In this document: piece by piece, positions 26,901-34,482 of the stretch
How the letters are laid out: the number at the start of each line of letters is the position of its first letter
How positions within the stretch are numbered: the first letter of the stretch is position 1
Assembly: GCA_023384415.1 (NCBI GenBank)
Contig: JAHDWJ010000022.1
Location: 1-64,000 of the forward strand
Source: Anaerolineae bacterium
Lineage (GTDB): Bacteria > Chloroflexota > Anaerolineae > Promineifilales > Promineifilaceae
Direction of reading: 5' to 3'
Length of the DNA: 64,000 nucleotides
Translations under genes and position numbers: made by a program
Notes under the pieces: generated by a model
Databases searched by the model: none
The model's input: the letters and a program-made list of their open reading frames with translations, nothing else
What the model was told of the DNA's origin: nothing

Positions 26901-28164
26901 GAGGGCTGAGGAGTGAGGCGTTAGGAGTGAGCTTCAAGAGCCAACGGCTAACCGCCAGCGACCCGCCGCCGCTCGTCAGCCAGGTGAATACCCCTATCCC
27001 GGCTAAAAGGAGCGGCACAATGCCCAGGTAAATCCCCCCTTCGACATAATTTTTGATCCCCCAATCGCTGGTATAAGCTCCCTGGGGGTTTAGCCCCCCA
27101 TACGCATTGGTGGTAAAGGGAGTCCGTTGGCCGGTGAAAACATCCTGATATTCATGGTGGGACGGGTTGCCGAAAAAGTTAGGCAAAGCCAGGGTCAAAA
27201 TCCGCCGTGCGGGAAACCCCCACCCCCGCACTTCAGCCAGCGTCGCCGACCCTTGCCGGAAGTTGCTCTGCCCTACCTCATACAAAGGAACAAACTGCAC
27301 CGCCCCCAACATCAGACCCACCAGGGTGAAGGTGAGAACCCAGAGGGGGAATTTTAAGTTTCGGGTTTCGAGTTTCGAGTTCTGAGAGTGAGACTGCCGT
27401 AGGCTGTGCCATAGGTGCGTGGCAAAACGCCAAACGGTATAAAACGCCATTACCAGCAGGGTGTAATAAGTGATTTCCACATGGCTGGCCAGGATCTGGC
27501 AGCCCAGGGCTAAACTGCCCAGGGCGGCGAAGGGTAAGGTGTTCCCCCGCCGCCCGTTGGTAGTGTGCTGGAAAATGAGTTCGATGCAGGCCAGGAGCAA
27601 GGGCAGCCACGCGGCCGCAGCGATAATCATCGGGAAGACGGCGGCACTCACCAGCATAAAGCCGCATCCCTGGTACACCAGCCCGGCCAGGAAGGCACTG
27701 CTGCGCCGCAATCCCCACACCCGCCCCAGTACATAGGTCAGTACCCCTGCCAGCCACAGTTGGCTCACGGTAAACCAACCATACGCCTTCATCAAGGGCA
27801 GCACCAGGAATAGCAGGCTGAACGGGTAGTAGGCCAGATGCTGCCCCTTCGCCAGAAACGGCGTCCCGGCCAGGATATACGGATTCCACAGAGGTAGTTC
27901 CCGCTGCTCCAGGCTTTCTCGGATGAATTGTCGCCAATTATAATTTTGCAGGATCAGGTCACTGATGAGACTGTTGTGAGGGATGGTACTGTTGGTCGCG
28001 GCCGCGTGGGCCTGCCAGGGGGCCCATTGGTACAAATTATCCAGGGGGAGCATCGTCTGGCTGCCCACTGTTACCGGCCAATATAGGAGCAACGGCAGCA
28101 GCCCCAGAGCTAAAATAAAGAGGAGATCACGCTTAAACTTCGCCACGAGGCGTAAGCATAACAC
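23902..28164 (-). CDS. Fusion protein: YfhO-like membrane protein + Wzx/MVF-type polysaccharide flippase
   Basis: A 1420-residue protein. Residues 1 to about 920 form a YfhO-like part: about a dozen helices, first-loop PLDNLYQWAPWQ and LWNPYILAGTPFLA, then a soluble part (ITTFNPHGDKP, VRGYDSIIARQYTEYMG) and a terminal beta-domain (RFRYSPLSFRLG). From about residue 928 (NTRSIAKNSIAPTVLNLFNR) to the end is a full 490-residue flippase of the oligosaccharide-lipid exporter (MATE/MVF) superfamily: GPAEAGGYATAITIAGL, YPLMINHLFAVIFFQVDVLV, NSAYKYINALNVIPSF. YfhO proteins are implicated in glycosylating lipid-linked polymers, so one chain may both decorate and flip a glycolipid. Start GTG 28164; another GTG lies at 28146. 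Short repeat blocks lie inside (26324-26400, 26600-26641, 26881-26935, 27356-27385). Confidence 0.85.
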   Translation of the reverse strand: MLCLRLVAKFKRDLLFILALGLLPLLLYWPVTVGSQTMLPLDNLYQWAPWQAHAAATNSTIPHNSLISDLILQNYNWRQFIRESLEQRELPLWNPYILAGTPFLAKGQHLAYYPFSLLFLVLPLMKAYGWFTVSQLWLAGVLTYVLGRVWGLRRSSAFLAGLVYQGCGFMLVSAAVFPMIIAAAAWLPLLLACIELIFQHTTNGRRGNTLPFAALGSLALGCQILASHVEITYYTLLVMAFYTVWRFATHLWHSLRQSHSQNSKLETRNLKFPLWVLTFTLVGLMLGAVQFVPLYEVGQSNFRQGSATLAEVRGWGFPARRILTLALPNFFGNPSHHEYQDVFTGQRTPFTTNAYGGLNPQGAYTSDWGIKNYVEGGIYLGIVPLLLAGIGVFTWLTSGGGSLAVSRWLLKLTPNASLLSPHSSALTPKLPIGFLLTLSGLSLAFIFGTPLYGLLYYGLPFINQLHSPFRWVFPFSLCLAGLAGYGLDVVRRGTSADGQEGLLPYGKHSSRITYHASRFTLAAGLFILTGLLLSRFFYVPLEPLLDRVFRGLALADTAFANAAAFYSYTFWQVLWLGGVLVAAGVLLGRLAVSREPLAAKGRLSLLTAHWPLLTLFLLVGVDLAQATGGFNAAADPTLLTIKPELAHWLETQPGLWRITTFNPHGDKPLNANAGWLYHLQDVRGYDSIIARQYTEYMGAIEAQNELPFNRIQPIANWESLNSPLLDILGVKYILTAETVELPKLQLVWEGEGVRVYENLAVTPRAITLPRTATRISSDPLAELASHDPRQFVIIHQADWPERRVITPQAAAFQAAIISDYRSIQVTAEAAVDEPSWLVLHDSYEPGWRAWARPQGSPDSAEQEVTVYLVNGNFRGVMVEPGAWEVRFRYSPLSFRLGGLISFIGGIILAFAGLVWGWRRLVNPQAELTNTRSIAKNSIAPTVLNLFNRGIDFVFAAFYLRYLGPAEAGGYATAITIAGLFEIIANFGLNTLLIREVSQDKGQASRYLLNTTVLRVGTGIVAALPILLYILSRQWGGNPLSSDVQLAVWLIMVGMIFSGMGQGLAGLFYAYEQAEFPAAITTITTILKVGLGVMALLFGFGFVGLAGVSILVNIITLGILLFFGLRRFQLPGPWRIDLPLQRQMLYLSYPLMINHLFAVIFFQVDVLVLQQLKGDAVVGWYNSAYKYINALNVIPSFFTFALFPVISRQVKSSVEDARRSFQMAIKIMALISLPLAVLITLTAPVLIGLLGGAAFLPHGSIALQIVVWSIPIGWLNSVTNYVLIALGQERLQTRAFLIGVGFNLLGNLLLIPRYSYAAAGVITILSEIVLLAIFNYYLVQRMPGVGWFRLLARPLLVTLLMGMAGFLGAQLHLWAGVILALAVYPLGLWGLRVFGEEERKIAAAILPAKVAAIVGREKRNR
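26324..26400. repeat. Degenerate heptamer repeat in the YfhO part
   Basis: CAGTGAGCCGTCAGCAGTGA and GGCTCACGGCTCACGGCTAA units, in frame in a loop of the fusion gene. Confidence 0.7.
26600..26641. repeat. GTGAAAC-type heptamer repeat in the YfhO part
   Basis: GCGTGAAACGTGAAGCGTGA and further variants, in frame; coding strand reads SRITYHASRFT. Confidence 0.8.
26881..26935. repeat. GAGGGCT/GAGGAGT repeat in the YfhO part
   Basis: GTGAGGGCTGAGGAGTGAGG repeated with variants; reads Ser/Leu/Pro-rich (LTPNASLLSPHSSALTPKLP) on the coding strand. Confidence 0.8.
27356..27385. repeat. GTTTCGA heptamer repeat in the YfhO part
   Basis: GTTTCGGGTTTCGAGTTTCG units, same family as the insertion in aroA; reads SKLETRNLK on the coding strand. 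Confidence 0.85.
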
Positions 28165-28192
28165 GTTTTACAACAGTAAGGTAAAGGGCAAC

Positions 28193-29011
28193 TCATCCTC
28201 GTGATGCTATTAAGAAGAGAGGATTGATGGGGCCGTGGGCAGGCGTGAGCTGCCAGGGCGCGGCCGCAGCTATTGCTTTTTGGGTAAATTGATGCGCCTG
28301 GGCCAGGGCCACCCCCATTTCTATGCCCTGTCCCAAAAAAAACGTCGCGGCCGCGCTTAACGTATCACCGCTGCCATGGGTATTGTTGGTCTCGATCCAT
28401 TGCCCGGTTAGCCAGACACTGTTCGTCTCCTCAAACCAGCCATCCACGCTGCTTTTCCCTTCCCGTACCCCTTTAAGATAGATGTGCCGGGGGCCAAAGG
28501 AGAGAAGCTGCTGCGCGGCCGCAAACATCTCCTCCCTTGTTGTTACCGGCAGCCCGGTCAGTAAGGCTGCTTCATGCCGGTTGGGTGTGATGAGGGTTGC
28601 CAGGGGGAATAGATAGTGTTGATACGCCTCAGTCACCTGGGGCGGGAACATCGCCCCCCCTTTGTGGTTGACCAACACCGGATCTATTACCAGGGGAATT
28701 CCTGGCCAACGGATCAGGCATTCGGCGATGGCCTGGATCGTTTCAGCTTGACCAATGAAGCCAGTTTTGATCGCGGCCGCGCCATAATCAGCCAGCACCG
28801 TCTCTATTTGGGCCACTACCATTTCGGGGGGGATAAAATGCACCTGCCGCACTTCCCGGCTGTTTTGCGCCGTCACCACCGTGATCGCCCCCATCCCATA
28901 CCCCCCTAACGCGGCCCATGTCTTCCAATCAGCCGCCAATCCGGCTGCCCCACCGCTGTCTGACCCGGCAATAGTCAATAATGGTTGAGGTTGTTGGGAA
29001 TGGTTAGCCAT
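28193..29011 (-). CDS. thiD: Hydroxymethylpyrimidine / phosphomethylpyrimidine kinase ThiD
   Basis: Phosphorylates HMP and HMP-phosphate in thiamine synthesis. Ribokinase-like fold of 272 residues: LTIAGSDSGGAAGLAADWKT near the N-terminus (substrate and glycine-rich loop), AIKTGFIG, VIDPVLVNHKGG, LITPNRHEAALLTG, and the anion-hole motif NTHGSGDTLSAA with the catalytic Asp. ATG 29011 chosen (MANHSQQ); it overlaps the end of the upstream small gene by 8 bp. No other thi gene and no TPP riboswitch is visible here. Four GCGGCCGC copies. Confidence 0.94.
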   Translation of the reverse strand: MANHSQQPQPLLTIAGSDSGGAAGLAADWKTWAALGGYGMGAITVVTAQNSREVRQVHFIPPEMVVAQIETVLADYGAAAIKTGFIGQAETIQAIAECLIRWPGIPLVIDPVLVNHKGGAMFPPQVTEAYQHYLFPLATLITPNRHEAALLTGLPVTTREEMFAAAQQLLSFGPRHIYLKGVREGKSSVDGWFEETNSVWLTGQWIETNNTHGSGDTLSAAATFFLGQGIEMGVALAQAHQFTQKAIAAAAPWQLTPAHGPINPLFLIASRG

Positions 29012-29360
29012 TTTTAGCCGAAGTTCTGGAGACAAACCAATATCTGAGCAGGAGTAAAGCGGCCGAACCCAGGAGCAGCAGCCACCCCGGAAAAGCCGAT
29101 TGCCTGGCGTTGACGGTTGTCAGGTCAACATCGCTGGGGCAGAATGGTGGGCATGGGGTGACGGGGGCAGATGTGGGGCAATTCGGCCAGCAAGGGGTAG
29201 GTGAATTCCAGACAAACGGGGTCGGGGTGTTGGGGGGCTGGCCCGGATAAGATGTGGGAGGTGGGGGATAAGGTGGGGGGGTGGAAATGTAGGTAATTGG
29301 CGCGGCCGCGAGCAGCAGCAAAGCCATCATGATCCAGAAAAAACGGTGTTGTTGCCCCAT
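29004..29360 (-). CDS. Small proline-rich membrane protein
   Basis: Protein of 118 residues: hydrophobic N-terminal segment (FFWIMMALLLLAAAPITYI), a Pro/Ser/Thr-rich external stretch with five Cys (CWPNCPTSAPVTPCPPFCPS), then a second hydrophobic segment (WLLLLGSAALLLLRYWFV) and a short basic tail. This looks like a secreted or membrane-anchored low-complexity protein; no family recognised. GGAG lies 8 bases before ATG 29360. The longer frame to 29549 has no support. Overlaps thiD, so co-transcribed with it. Confidence 0.65.
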   Translation of the reverse strand: MGQQHRFFWIMMALLLLAAAPITYISTPPPYPPPPTSYPGQPPNTPTPFVWNSPTPCWPNCPTSAPVTPCPPFCPSDVDLTTVNARQSAFPGWLLLLGSAALLLLRYWFVSRTSAKNG

Positions 29361-29452
29361 TTCGTTTACTCCAGGTACGATGTGGGCATGGTTCAGGGCG
29401 ATAGCACAAGTTGCTGAGGTAAATTGAGGACAAAAGTTGGTCAACCGGTCTT

Positions 29453-30328
29453 TTACCTGGCATGCCACACATTGTCTACCAACTCCATAAACGCCTGTTC
29501 TAACAAGGTTAGCGTTCGGCCTGGGCGGGTCATCAGGACAGAATCCCAACCGTAAATCAGATCAGGCGTGTATACCTCGGCCAGCCCAGACACGGCAGCC
29601 AGGCGACGAGGCATGAAGGTGATCGTATCAGGTTGGCGCACCATAGGCAACGCGGCCGCAAGGGGTACCCGCAGCACCGGCCCCGGCTCAGGCACCATCT
29701 GGCGCAGACTTTCCACATGCAGATCAAACGCCTTGCCCCAATGAATCAGTACCAGCCGGTACTGCCACAGCTCTCCAAGTGAAACATCGTGCTGATTCGC
29801 TAGAGGGTGCTGCGGGGAAACGGCCACCACCATTTCATCATGCAGGCGTAGCAGCACCTGGGTTTGGGCGACTAAATTGGGGAATGCGGCCGCTAACCCT
29901 AAATTGATCACCCCATCTTTTAACTGGTTCAGAATAAAATCGGTATGCCCAGCTTCGATATACAGATTAGCCAATGGATACCGCCAGTTAAACTCCATCA
30001 CCACTTCCGGCAGCAAGTAAGTAGAGAGGGAAAAGGTGGAGCCAACCATCACCCGCCCCACAACCCCCTGCCGGGCCAGTTGTAAGGCTTCTTGGCCCGC
30101 CTCTAAAATATGGGTGGCCCGCTCCACATAGGGCAAAAAAGTCTCCCCTAGTACAGTGAGGCGCACCGGCCGTCGCTCCCGTTGGAACAAACTTCCCCCC
30201 AGCAGCCGCTCTAAATTTTGAATGCGGGCACTCAGAGAAGGTTGGGTGAGGTTTAGATTTTCTGCGGCCGCGGTAAAACTTCCTTGCCGCACCACCGCCA
30301 GAAATGCGTGTAATTGATCTAGTTCCAT
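29453..30328 (-). CDS. LysR-family transcriptional regulator
   Basis: Protein of 291 residues. N-terminal winged helix-turn-helix: LDQLHAFLAVVRQGSFTAAA, then LTQPSLSARIQNLERLLG, the recognition helix of LysR proteins. The co-inducer domain follows (GRVMVGSTFSLSTYLLPEV, INLGLAAAFPNL). Effector unknown; the CysB/CbbR-like layout does not decide. A palindrome lies upstream (30453-30471) in the gap to the divergent receiver gene, as expected for LysR autoregulation and control of a neighbour. Confidence 0.92.
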   Translation of the reverse strand: MELDQLHAFLAVVRQGSFTAAAENLNLTQPSLSARIQNLERLLGGSLFQRERRPVRLTVLGETFLPYVERATHILEAGQEALQLARQGVVGRVMVGSTFSLSTYLLPEVVMEFNWRYPLANLYIEAGHTDFILNQLKDGVINLGLAAAFPNLVAQTQVLLRLHDEMVVAVSPQHPLANQHDVSLGELWQYRLVLIHWGKAFDLHVESLRQMVPEPGPVLRVPLAAALPMVRQPDTITFMPRRLAAVSGLAEVYTPDLIYGWDSVLMTRPGRTLTLLEQAFMELVDNVWHAR

Positions 30329-30452
30329 AGTTTGTAGCGAATATGCGCGTATGCGAGTGGCGAGTTTGTGAGCCTATTGACCCTATTTTCCACTCCCCAT
30401 TCCCAATCTATCAATCTCTCCCCCCTGACTTCCGTCCTATACATTGCCCCTA

Positions 30453-30471
30453 TTATAGATAAATTCTATAA
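30453..30471. promoter_or_regulatory. 19-bp palindrome, candidate LysR operator
   Basis: TTATAGA-TAAAT-TCTATAA, perfect dyad with a 5-bp centre, in the 274-bp divergent region between the LysR gene and the receiver gene. It fits the T-N11-A type of LysR boxes. Confidence 0.55.
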
Positions 30472-30491
30472 AAAGCATAGCCAATATTGCC

Positions 30492-30520
30492 TTGAGCAAT
30501 AAATATGAATGTGCTATTTT
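30492..30520 (+). promoter_or_regulatory. Putative promoter of the receiver-domain gene
   Basis: TTGAGC, 17-bp spacer, TATTTT, starting 21 bp after the palindrome. Confidence 0.45.
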
Positions 30521-30602
30521 TGTCATGCCCTTGAAAACAACCAAATTTGGCGATCACTGCTTACGGCGGACTGATCGTTGCACCTATCCCCGAGGACCAA
30601 CC

Positions 30603-31040
30603 ATGAGCAAACAGATTCTCTACTTTGATCAACACCTCTTCAATCAACTGCTCGTTAAACGCATCTTACAAAAAGATGGCCATACCGTTCAATGTGCCGC
30701 TGATCTGGAAGGGGGATGGCAGTTGGCCCTAGACAGTCAGCCAGATTTGATTTTGCTGGATATGCACCTGGAAGGTCATAAAGGGGGGATTCATTTCGCC
30801 CGTGCCTTACGACAGTTAGCGACTCTGCGCTCTTGCCCCATTATTCTGCTCACGCCCAGTGGGGAAACGACGGCTGAAATAGAAGCGTTGGCTGCCGGGG
30901 CCAGTGGGTTTATTTATAAACCGACTGGCATCCGTGAGGTGCAAACGGCTTTGCGGGCCATTCTGGAACAGCCAGAAACCACCCCTGTGCGTCGCCCAGT
31001 TCTGGCGCCAGCTTATGTTGCCCAGGCTGTTTCTGCTTGA
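30603..31040 (+). CDS. Single-domain response regulator (receiver)
   Basis: Protein of 145 residues with one receiver domain: LILLDMHLEG holds the phospho-acceptor Asp (about 56), IILLTPSGE the switch Thr and FIYKPT the conserved Lys. The N-terminal acidic pair is reduced: where DD or ED is usual the sequence reads FDQH, so metal binding may be altered. No output domain; the tail is a Pro/Ala/Val linker. No histidine kinase nearby. ATG 30603 with GAGGA 7 bases upstream. Confidence 0.87.
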   Translation: MSKQILYFDQHLFNQLLVKRILQKDGHTVQCAADLEGGWQLALDSQPDLILLDMHLEGHKGGIHFARALRQLATLRSCPIILLTPSGETTAEIEALAAGASGFIYKPTGIREVQTALRAILEQPETTPVRRPVLAPAYVAQAVSA

Positions 31041-31070
31041 TAGTTCCTTTCTGCCCCTGCTCACACATTA

Positions 31071-31113
31071 AAGACCTGGTAAGCGTTGCCCGCTTTCCAG
31101 GTCTTATTTGTTT
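31071..31113 (+). terminator. Intrinsic terminator after receiver gene
   Basis: AAGACCTGG / CCAGGTCTT 9-bp perfect outer stem with an inner AAGC/GCTT stem, followed by ATTTGTTT. Confidence 0.8.
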
Positions 31114-31217
31114 ACTCCCCTTGCGTCTGGCGTCATGAATGAGGTAATGGTGAGGTAGGAGCAGCTATACACCATACGAAATAAGGTGAAAAGTCAGTTT
31201 TGATAAGGACAACCCCT

Positions 31218-32384
31218 ATGAGCTACCTGACCCATCTGGAATGTTCTCTTTGCCAAGCGATTTATGACCCGGATCAACTGATCAGGGTGTGTCTGACTTG
31301 TGAACACCCGCTGCTGGCCCGGTATGATTTGCCTCGTGCGGCCGCAGCCCTGGACCGCGACGAAATGAAGCACCGCCCCAACACCCTCTGGCGTTACCAT
31401 GAGATGCTCCCTGTACGTGACCCCTGCTTCCGTATCAGCCTGGGGGAAGGGGGAACCCCTCTGCTTAAACTCAACAACCTGGGCCGCCTGTTTGGTCTGC
31501 CCTATCTGTATCTGAAGGATGAAGGACAAAACCCAACCGGCAGTTTTAAGGCGTTAGGGCTGGCGATGGCCGTCAGCCGGGCGGTTGAATTGGGGGTGAA
31601 GGAGTTTGTTATCCCTACGGCGGGCAACGCGGGAGGGGCATTGGCCGCTTATTGTGCCAGAGCTGGGGTTTGTGCCCATGTGTATATGCCCCAGGATGCT
31701 CCCTTGATCAACATTTTGGAAGTACAGATGACTGGGGCAGATTTGCATCTGGTGAATGGGCTGATTAACGACGCTGGCCGTGAAGCCGCCGTTGATGCCC
31801 AGGTGGGGGGGTGGTTTGATGTCTCTACTCTGAAGGAACCATACCGGGTAGAGGGGAAAAAGATGATGGGGTATGAGTTAGCGGCCGCGTTCAATTGGGA
31901 ACTGCCCGATGTCATCATTTACCCCACCGGGGGGGGGACTGGACTGATCGGCATGTGGAAAGCGTTTGCTGAAATGGAAGCCCTGGGGTGGATTGATTCC
32001 CGGCGGCCGCGTATGGTAGCTGCCCAAGCCAGCGGGTGCGCCCCGGTAGTCAAAGCGTTCCATGACGGGGCCGAAGCCACCGAACCGTGGCCCAACGCCG
32101 CCACCATTGCCGGAGGGCTGCGCGTTCCCGTCACTATTGGCGGGCGGCTGATGCTCCAGGCCCTGCGGGAGAGCAACGGTACCGGTGTGGCCGTGCCCGA
32201 TCACCGAATCCAGGCAGCCTTGAGTCTGTTGGCCCAACGAGAGGGGATTTTTGTCTCTCTGGAAGCGGCCGCGACCATCGCCGCTTTAGAAGACCTGATC
32301 AGCCAGGGATGGGTTCACCCTGACGAACGAATCCTTATTTTTAATACTGGCAGCGGCATGAAACACCGGCTTATGCTCACGTGA
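31218..32384 (+). CDS. thrC: Threonine synthase
   Basis: PLP enzyme converting O-phosphohomoserine to threonine. In 388 residues the N-terminus carries a zinc-ribbon-like CSLC and CLTC pair (Cys 9, 12, 25, 28), seen in archaeal/Chloroflexota-type ThrC. The PLP lysine is in NPTGSFKALG (Lys 111), the phosphate loop is PTAGNAGGALAAY, and FNTGSGMKH closes the site. AAGGA lies 9 bases before ATG 31218. Related PLP enzymes (cysteate synthase) share the fold, but the motif set fits ThrC. Four GCGGCCGC copies. Confidence 0.92.
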   Translation: MSYLTHLECSLCQAIYDPDQLIRVCLTCEHPLLARYDLPRAAAALDRDEMKHRPNTLWRYHEMLPVRDPCFRISLGEGGTPLLKLNNLGRLFGLPYLYLKDEGQNPTGSFKALGLAMAVSRAVELGVKEFVIPTAGNAGGALAAYCARAGVCAHVYMPQDAPLINILEVQMTGADLHLVNGLINDAGREAAVDAQVGGWFDVSTLKEPYRVEGKKMMGYELAAAFNWELPDVIIYPTGGGTGLIGMWKAFAEMEALGWIDSRRPRMVAAQASGCAPVVKAFHDGAEATEPWPNAATIAGGLRVPVTIGGRLMLQALRESNGTGVAVPDHRIQAALSLLAQREGIFVSLEAAATIAALEDLISQGWVHPDERILIFNTGSGMKHRLMLT

Positions 32385-32482
32385 TAAGACATTCCGAGGC
32401 TTTTATGATAGAGTTTGGGCGTGGTCAAAAATGAGTTTACCTGACCATTCACTCCTCATATCCCTTCCTAAAGGTGCCCTCA

Positions 32483-33274
32483 ATGTCTGAATTAGTTTTA
32501 ACCAACCACCGTGAGCATATTTTTGAGATTATTCTAAACCGCCCAGATAAGCGAAACGCCATTAATCTGGAGTTATGGCGGGCGTTTGATGAAGCGGTGC
32601 AGCAGGCTAACCGTACCCCGGGTATCCGGGTGGTTTTTATCCGTGGGGCGGGCAAATCATTTTCCGCCGGCATTGATGTGAGTACCTTTATGGCGTTGGC
32701 CGCGGAGTTTGGCCCCCATTGGCAGGCCCGAATGCGGAGTATTACTGATATGTTTCAGGCGGTGTTGAACCGGCTGGAACGGCTGGAACTACCTACCCTG
32801 GCCCTGCTGCATGGGCATTGCCTGGGGCTGGCTATGGAGTTGGCTCTGGCGTGTGATATGCGAATCGCGGCCGCGAATACCCTCATTGGCCTGCCCGAAA
32901 GCCGTCTGGGTATGATTCCCGATGTTGGCGGAACCACCCGCCTGACACGCATCATCGGCCCGGCACGCGCCAAAGAGCTTATCTTTACCGGCAAACAAAT
33001 CCCGGCCGAACAAACAGAACCATGGGGATTGATCAATTATGTAGTCTCGGAAGGGGAGTTGATCAGCAAAGCCGAAGCCCTGGCCGAAGAGATCAACCAG
33101 GCAGCCCCGCTGGCGGTAGGTATGGCGAAGCGGGTCATTGATGGTCTGGCGGATGTGGATCGGGGGTTGCAGTTGGAAGGGTGGGCGCAAAGCCAACTCA
33201 TGGCAACGGCTGATCTTCAGGAAGGGATACAAAGCTTTATGCTGCGCCGTCCGCCAGCTTTTCAAGGCAAGTAG
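32483..33274 (+). CDS. Enoyl-CoA hydratase/isomerase family protein
   Basis: Crotonase-fold protein of 263 residues. The oxyanion-hole segments are GKSFSAGIDVS and HGHCLGLAMELALACD, and the catalytic region is LPESRLGMIPDVGGTTRL, where Glu of PESRLG corresponds to one catalytic Glu of hydratases and a Pro-Asp occupies the second position. This pattern is shared with dienoyl-CoA isomerases, so hydratase versus isomerase stays open. Start ATG 32483 with AAAGGTG upstream. No acyl-CoA genes adjoin it. Confidence 0.9.
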   Translation: MSELVLTNHREHIFEIILNRPDKRNAINLELWRAFDEAVQQANRTPGIRVVFIRGAGKSFSAGIDVSTFMALAAEFGPHWQARMRSITDMFQAVLNRLERLELPTLALLHGHCLGLAMELALACDMRIAAANTLIGLPESRLGMIPDVGGTTRLTRIIGPARAKELIFTGKQIPAEQTEPWGLINYVVSEGELISKAEALAEEINQAAPLAVGMAKRVIDGLADVDRGLQLEGWAQSQLMATADLQEGIQSFMLRRPPAFQGK

Positions 33275-33311
33275 GTGAGTGGGGCAGGGGTGCGGCCGCA
33301 AACTCTCAACC

Positions 33312-34142
33312 TCACCCATACCCTATCGTCTTATTGACGACCTGGGTGACGAGTTGGTGCAAAGCGGCCGCGTCCCCTGTATATGTTGCATTCCCAGAGC
33401 TGTGTAAAAGGGGGGGATGGCCCGGTCCATCATGGCAGACCCCACATTGATCACAGAACGCGGCCGCGTCCCCAGGCTTCATCAACCCCATTGCCTCCCG
33501 CATCTGCAACAACTTACGAATCTCCTCGGGGGGCAGCGGGTTCTGCACTCCTAACTGGGCCAGCATAAAGCCAATGCGGGCCGTCTGCTCCACCGTCTCC
33601 AGACGCATAAACGCCTGCATCGGACTATCCCCCACCGTGAGCGAGCCATGCCGCTGTAACATCAGCGCGTCATGGTGCCGGATCAGGTGACGGATAGCAA
33701 ACATATTTTCATCACTTGAAGGCATGGCATATTGGGTCGTGGGAATCATGCCCAACAGGACAATCGCTTCGGGGATGAGGCAATCCCCCAGAGGAATCCC
33801 GGCAATAGAAAGGGCGATGCTGATGGGGGGATGGGCATGGACAACAGCGCCAATGTCCGGCCGCTGCCGGTACGCTTCCAGGTGCATAGGCAGTTCACTG
33901 GTAGGTTTAAGGGTACGAGTGGCCCCAGTGCGCGGCCCTAGCACCTGCCCCGTCTCATCAATCAGCAAAATCTGCTCCTCGTGCAGCATCCCTTTATGTA
34001 AACCTGATGGGGTAATAAGAATACGGCCAGAGCCGAGCCGGGCAGAAATATTCCCTTCACTGGCACTGATCAGCCCTTTCTGATACAGCAGTTGGCCGAT
34101 CTGAACAATCTCTTGGCGTAAGCGATATTCGTCCTGTTTCAT
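33312..34142 (-). CDS. Class II aldolase/adducin-like protein with Cys-rich tail
   Basis: Protein of 276 residues. The aldolase part (1-215) has GLISASEGNISARLG, LITPSGLHKGML, zinc ligands HAHPP and HGSLTVG, and an EAIVLLG stretch in place of the usual catalytic Glu region; it resembles L-fuculose-phosphate or methylthioribulose-phosphate dehydratase-like enzymes. After residue 225 there is an unusual tail CDQCGVCHDGPGH, three Cys and two His in 13 residues, then a short helix. Substrate unknown. The tail could bind metal. Start 34142 has no strong ribosome site. Convergent with the hydratase gene. Confidence 0.82.
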   Translation of the reverse strand: MKQDEYRLRQEIVQIGQLLYQKGLISASEGNISARLGSGRILITPSGLHKGMLHEEQILLIDETGQVLGPRTGATRTLKPTSELPMHLEAYRQRPDIGAVVHAHPPISIALSIAGIPLGDCLIPEAIVLLGMIPTTQYAMPSSDENMFAIRHLIRHHDALMLQRHGSLTVGDSPMQAFMRLETVEQTARIGFMLAQLGVQNPLPPEEIRKLLQMREAMGLMKPGDAAAFCDQCGVCHDGPGHPPLLHSSGNATYTGDAAALHQLVTQVVNKTIGYG

Positions 34143-34203
34143 CTTGGTATGGAAGCAAATATTTGCACATTATTAAAGCAATCATGCGAAACAAGTTTGC
34201 CTG

Positions 34204-34482
34204 TCACCCGGCGTTCTCATGCAGCAACCGAATCTTTTCTACAATCCACATCCTGACCAATGATGAGGCTGGAATGTCGTAACTACGAGCTATAGTCTCG
34301 ATTTGCTCCTTGAGTGATGGAGCGACGCGAATGGTCATGACCGTTTTTGTTTCCCCTGATCGAGGTTGGTAATTTCCGCTGACGATTTCCATCTCATCCA
34401 GATAATCGCTTATGTCGTGGGTGTCCCAGAATACTGCCTCATCTCGAATCGTTTTGAATTCAGGTATATGTTTTTTACCCAT
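34204..34482 (-). CDS. BrnA/CopG-like antitoxin
   Basis: Protein of 92 residues. The N-terminal AVFWDTHDISDYLDEME segment (toxin-binding side) and C-terminal ribbon-helix-helix (TKTVMTIRVAPSLKEQIETI) match CopG/BrnA-type antitoxins that bind both the toxin and operator DNA. ATG 34482 has GGAG 8 bases upstream; the longer frame to 34578 would run into the toxin gene. It overlaps the toxin gene by 8 bp (toxin first, antitoxin second), as in brnTA operons. No GCGGCCGC. Confidence 0.88.
   Translation of the reverse strand: MGKKHIPEFKTIRDEAVFWDTHDISDYLDEMEIVSGNYQPRSGETKTVMTIRVAPSLKEQIETIARSYDIPASSLVRMWIVEKIRLLHENAG

Noticed and set aside
22521..28204. Many plus-strand frames opposite the glycosyltransferase and flippase genes
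   Set aside because: All lie antisense to long membrane-protein genes and lack ribosome sites or motifs.
29011..29100. TPP riboswitch upstream of thiD
   Set aside because: thiD start overlaps the preceding coding sequence and no CTGAGA or thi-box text is present.
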